Positions 62,156 through 64,000 of a stretch of 64,000 nucleotides of DNA are shown in pieces. The position numbers and the translations under genes were made by a program. Positions within the stretch are counted from its first letter, which is position 1, and each line of letters begins with the position of its first letter. Under the pieces are notes generated by a model, which saw only the letters and a program-made list of their open reading frames with translations, was not told the DNA's origin and searched no databases. The DNA lies in NCBI RefSeq assembly GCF_022829545.1, contig NZ_JAKSYM010000410.1, positions 101,699-165,698 of the forward strand, written 5' to 3'. This stretch comes from Methylobacterium sp. J-030 (GTDB lineage Bacteria > Pseudomonadota > Alphaproteobacteria > Rhizobiales > Beijerinckiaceae).

Positions 62156-62956
62156 ATGCTCATCGACAGCCACTGCCACCTCGATTTCCCGGATTTCTCC
62201 GCCGACCTGCCCGGCGTGATCGCCCGCGCCAGGGCGGCGGGGGTGACCGGCCTGCTCACGATCTCCACCCGGGTCGCCCGGGCCGAGACCTACCGGGCGA
62301 TCGCCGAGGCCCACCCGGAAATCTGGCACACGATCGGCACCCATCCGGACGGCGCCGCCGAGGAGCCGGACGTCCCCGCCGAGACGATCGCGGCGCTCGC
62401 CGCGCGCAGCCCGCGCTGCGTCGGGATCGGCGAGGCGGGGCTCGACTACCACTATCCCGACGCTGCCCCGGAGGCGGTTCAGGAGCGGGTGCTGCGCGCC
62501 CATATCGCGGCGTCCCGCCTGGCCGGGCTGCCCCTGGTGATCCACGCTCGCGACGCCGACGACCACATGGAGCGGGTGCTCACCGACGAGATGCGCCGTG
62601 CGCCGTTCCGGGCGGTGCTGCACTGCTTCTCCTCCGGCCCCCGGCTGGCGGAGGCGGGGGTGGCGCTGGGCCTGTTCGTGTCGTTCTCCGGCATCGTGAC
62701 CTTCCGGCGCTCGCACGCCCTGCGCGCCATCGCCCGGGCCGTGCCCCTCGACCGGATCCTGGTGGAGACCGACGCACCGTTCCTCGCCCCCGAGCCCCAT
62801 CGCGGGCGGACCAACGAGCCGGCCTACACGGCCGACACCGCCCGGTCCCTGGCCGAGACCCTGGGGCTCGCCCCGGAGGAGCTGGCCCGGATCACCATGG
62901 CGAATTTTTTCAGGTTGTTCGACAAGGCCGCCGGCCCGGCGCGCAGCGCCGCGTGA
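62156..62956 (+). CDS. tatD: TatD-family metal-dependent hydrolase
   Basis: 266 residues. Metal-ligand motifs of TatD: LIDSHCHLDF (HxH), GIGEAGLDYHY (Glu), VIHARDADDH (His), HCFS (His) and ETDAPFLAPEPHRGRTNEP (Asp). TatD proteins are metal-dependent nucleases or D-aminoacyl hydrolases. Starts 15 bases after metG on the same strand. It is followed closely by an MBL hydrolase, the standard metG-tatD-MBL order in alphaproteobacteria. Confidence 0.95.
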   Translation: MLIDSHCHLDFPDFSADLPGVIARARAAGVTGLLTISTRVARAETYRAIAEAHPEIWHTIGTHPDGAAEEPDVPAETIAALAARSPRCVGIGEAGLDYHYPDAAPEAVQERVLRAHIAASRLAGLPLVIHARDADDHMERVLTDEMRRAPFRAVLHCFSSGPRLAEAGVALGLFVSFSGIVTFRRSHALRAIARAVPLDRILVETDAPFLAPEPHRGRTNEPAYTADTARSLAETLGLAPEELARITMANFFRLFDKAAGPARSAA

Positions 62957-62979
62957 CGCGTCAGGAGCATGAGACCCGG

Positions 62980-63783
62980 ATGGCGAGCCTGACCCTGCGC
63001 ATCCTCGGCTGCGGCTCCTCCGGCGGGGTCCCGCGGGTCGGCAGCGGCTGGGGTGCCTGTGACCCGGAGAACCCGCGCAACCGTCGGCGGCGCTGCTCGA
63101 TCCTGGTGGAGCGCCTCGCGGGGGGTGGGCGGACCACGCTCTTGGTCGACACCTCGCCCGACCTGCGCGAGCAGCTCATCGACGCGGGGGTGAAGCGCCT
63201 CGACGCCGTCCTCTACACCCACGCCCATGCCGACCACACCCACGGGATCGACGATCTGCGCCCGCTGGTGATCGCCATGCGGGCGCGCATCCCGGTCTAC
63301 GCGGATGCCCTGACCCGCGCACCGCTCACGAAGCGGTTCGGCTACTGCTTCGAGACGCCCCCGGGGAGCGCCTATCCGCCGATCCTCGACCTGCGCGACC
63401 TGCCCGTCGACGGTGACCTGACCCTGGCGGGGGAGGGGGGGGCAATCCGGGTAGAATCGCTTCCCGTGGAGCACGGGAACGAGGCCGCCCTGGGCTTCCG
63501 CTTCGGCCAGGCGGCCTACATGCCCGACGTGAGCCTGATCCCGGAGGCGAGCCTCGCCCGGCTCCACGGCCTCGACCTGCTGATCATCGACGCCCTGCGG
63601 GATACGCCGCATCCGACGCACTTCTCCGTCTCGCAGGCCCTGGCGCTGATCGCCGAGGTCAGGCCGCGGCGGGCGGTGCTGACCAACCTGCACACCGATC
63701 TCGACCACGCGGCCCTGGCGGCGCGCCTGCCCGACGGCGTCGTGCCGGCCTATGACGGCCTGAGTCTGACCCTCGACGGCTGA
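62980..63783 (+). CDS. MBL-fold metallo-hydrolase (PhnP-like)
   Basis: 267 residues from the ATG at 62980; a GTG at 62953 overlapping the tatD stop would add nine residues. Metal site THAHADHTHGIDDL (HxHxDH) and later VLTNLHTDLDH; N-terminal LTLRILGCGSSGGVPRVG is the PhnP/ElaC-like start. Probably a phosphodiesterase acting on cyclic ribose phosphate or a similar ester. Not linked to any phosphonate genes here. Confidence 0.9.
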   Translation: MASLTLRILGCGSSGGVPRVGSGWGACDPENPRNRRRRCSILVERLAGGGRTTLLVDTSPDLREQLIDAGVKRLDAVLYTHAHADHTHGIDDLRPLVIAMRARIPVYADALTRAPLTKRFGYCFETPPGSAYPPILDLRDLPVDGDLTLAGEGGAIRVESLPVEHGNEAALGFRFGQAAYMPDVSLIPEASLARLHGLDLLIIDALRDTPHPTHFSVSQALALIAEVRPRRAVLTNLHTDLDHAALAARLPDGVVPAYDGLSLTLDG

Positions 63784-63868
63784 ACGGGGAGGGCCGGGCA
63801 CGAATCGCCTGTCACACCCCTGTCGTCGGCCGAGTCCAAGAAAATCGGCTTCCCGGCGAAGAAGGCTG

Positions 63869-63897
63869 TTGACGGGCCCGGATTGCGGATCTATACC
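63869..63897 (+). promoter_or_regulatory. Strong sigma-70-type promoter facing out of the window
   Basis: TTGACG (63869-63874), a 17-base spacer and TATACC (63892-63897), close to consensus and much stronger than other sites in the window. A second TTGACT lies at 63960 with no clear -10. No frame opens before the window ends, so a stable-RNA or strongly expressed gene may follow. Confidence 0.6.
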
Positions 63898-64000
63898 CCG
63901 GTTCATCGGCGCCGGCCGCGAGAGTGGACCGGGCGCTGAGTTATCTTCTGACAAGCGGGTTGACTGGCTGGCGAAGTCGCCGGGCGGTCTTCTGTTTGCC

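Overview
The window is high-GC (roughly 70 percent by eye), densely coding alphaproteobacterial DNA. The protein set suggests a Hyphomicrobiales bacterium, plausibly Methylobacterium or a relative: glutathione-linked formaldehyde oxidation genes, GntR/FCD regulators, MFS carriers of organic acids, an AcuR/AcuI pair and a metG-tatD-MBL tail. That assignment is inference from gene content and composition; no rRNA gene is visible.

Layout. (1) 0.2-9.2 kb: a co-directional, largely overlapping operon with a GntR/FCD regulator preceded by a 20-bp palindrome, a nitrate/sulfonate/taurine-type ABC importer, an MDR oxidoreductase, a hotdog thioesterase, a glyoxalase-like protein, an acyl-CoA ligase and a second solute-binding protein. 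It looks like uptake plus CoA-dependent catabolism of one unidentified organic acid. (2) 9.4-39 kb: an accessory mosaic in which small oxidoreductases, NTF2-like proteins, glyoxalase-like proteins and transporters sit beside their own one-component regulators (TetR, AraC, MarR, WYL, LysR). Decay is frequent: a truncated FAD monooxygenase, an SDR with an internal deletion, a SnoaL-like gene with an in-frame amber codon, and two LysR tails. This part also holds a MscS-type channel and the adh/fgh pair that converts S-hydroxymethylglutathione to formate. (3) 39-46.6 kb: a reverse-strand cluster (branched-chain-type binding protein, MFS carrier, enoyl-CoA hydratase, CoA ligase) followed by an acryloyl-CoA reductase-like gene, its TetR regulator and a divergent DMT exporter. 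(4) 47-53.3 kb: an MFS organic-acid carrier and an Ldh2-type dehydrogenase divergent from a GntR regulator, an exported beta-propeller protein and an unusual MmgE/PrpD protein with a signal peptide. (5) 53.3-54.2 kb: a dead IS3-family transposase interrupted by a short dispersed repeat, plus a 71-nt intergenic repeat also found at 36 kb. (6) 54.2-59.2 kb: a CHASE2-adenylate cyclase, a FecR-domain secreted protein ending in a P-E-V-N/helix/Arg tail, an exosortase-family membrane protein and a small one-helix partner. (7) 59.6-64 kb: housekeeping genes (DUF1835-type protein, metG, tatD, PhnP-like MBL hydrolase) and a strong promoter near the end facing out of the window.

The most interesting candidate system is block 6: an apparently self-contained one-substrate exosortase locus linked to a cyclic-nucleotide cyclase with an extracytoplasmic sensor. 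Other points of interest are a DoxX-NTF2 fusion, several clean palindromic operators next to regulators, and visible insertion of a short dispersed repeat into a transposase reading frame.
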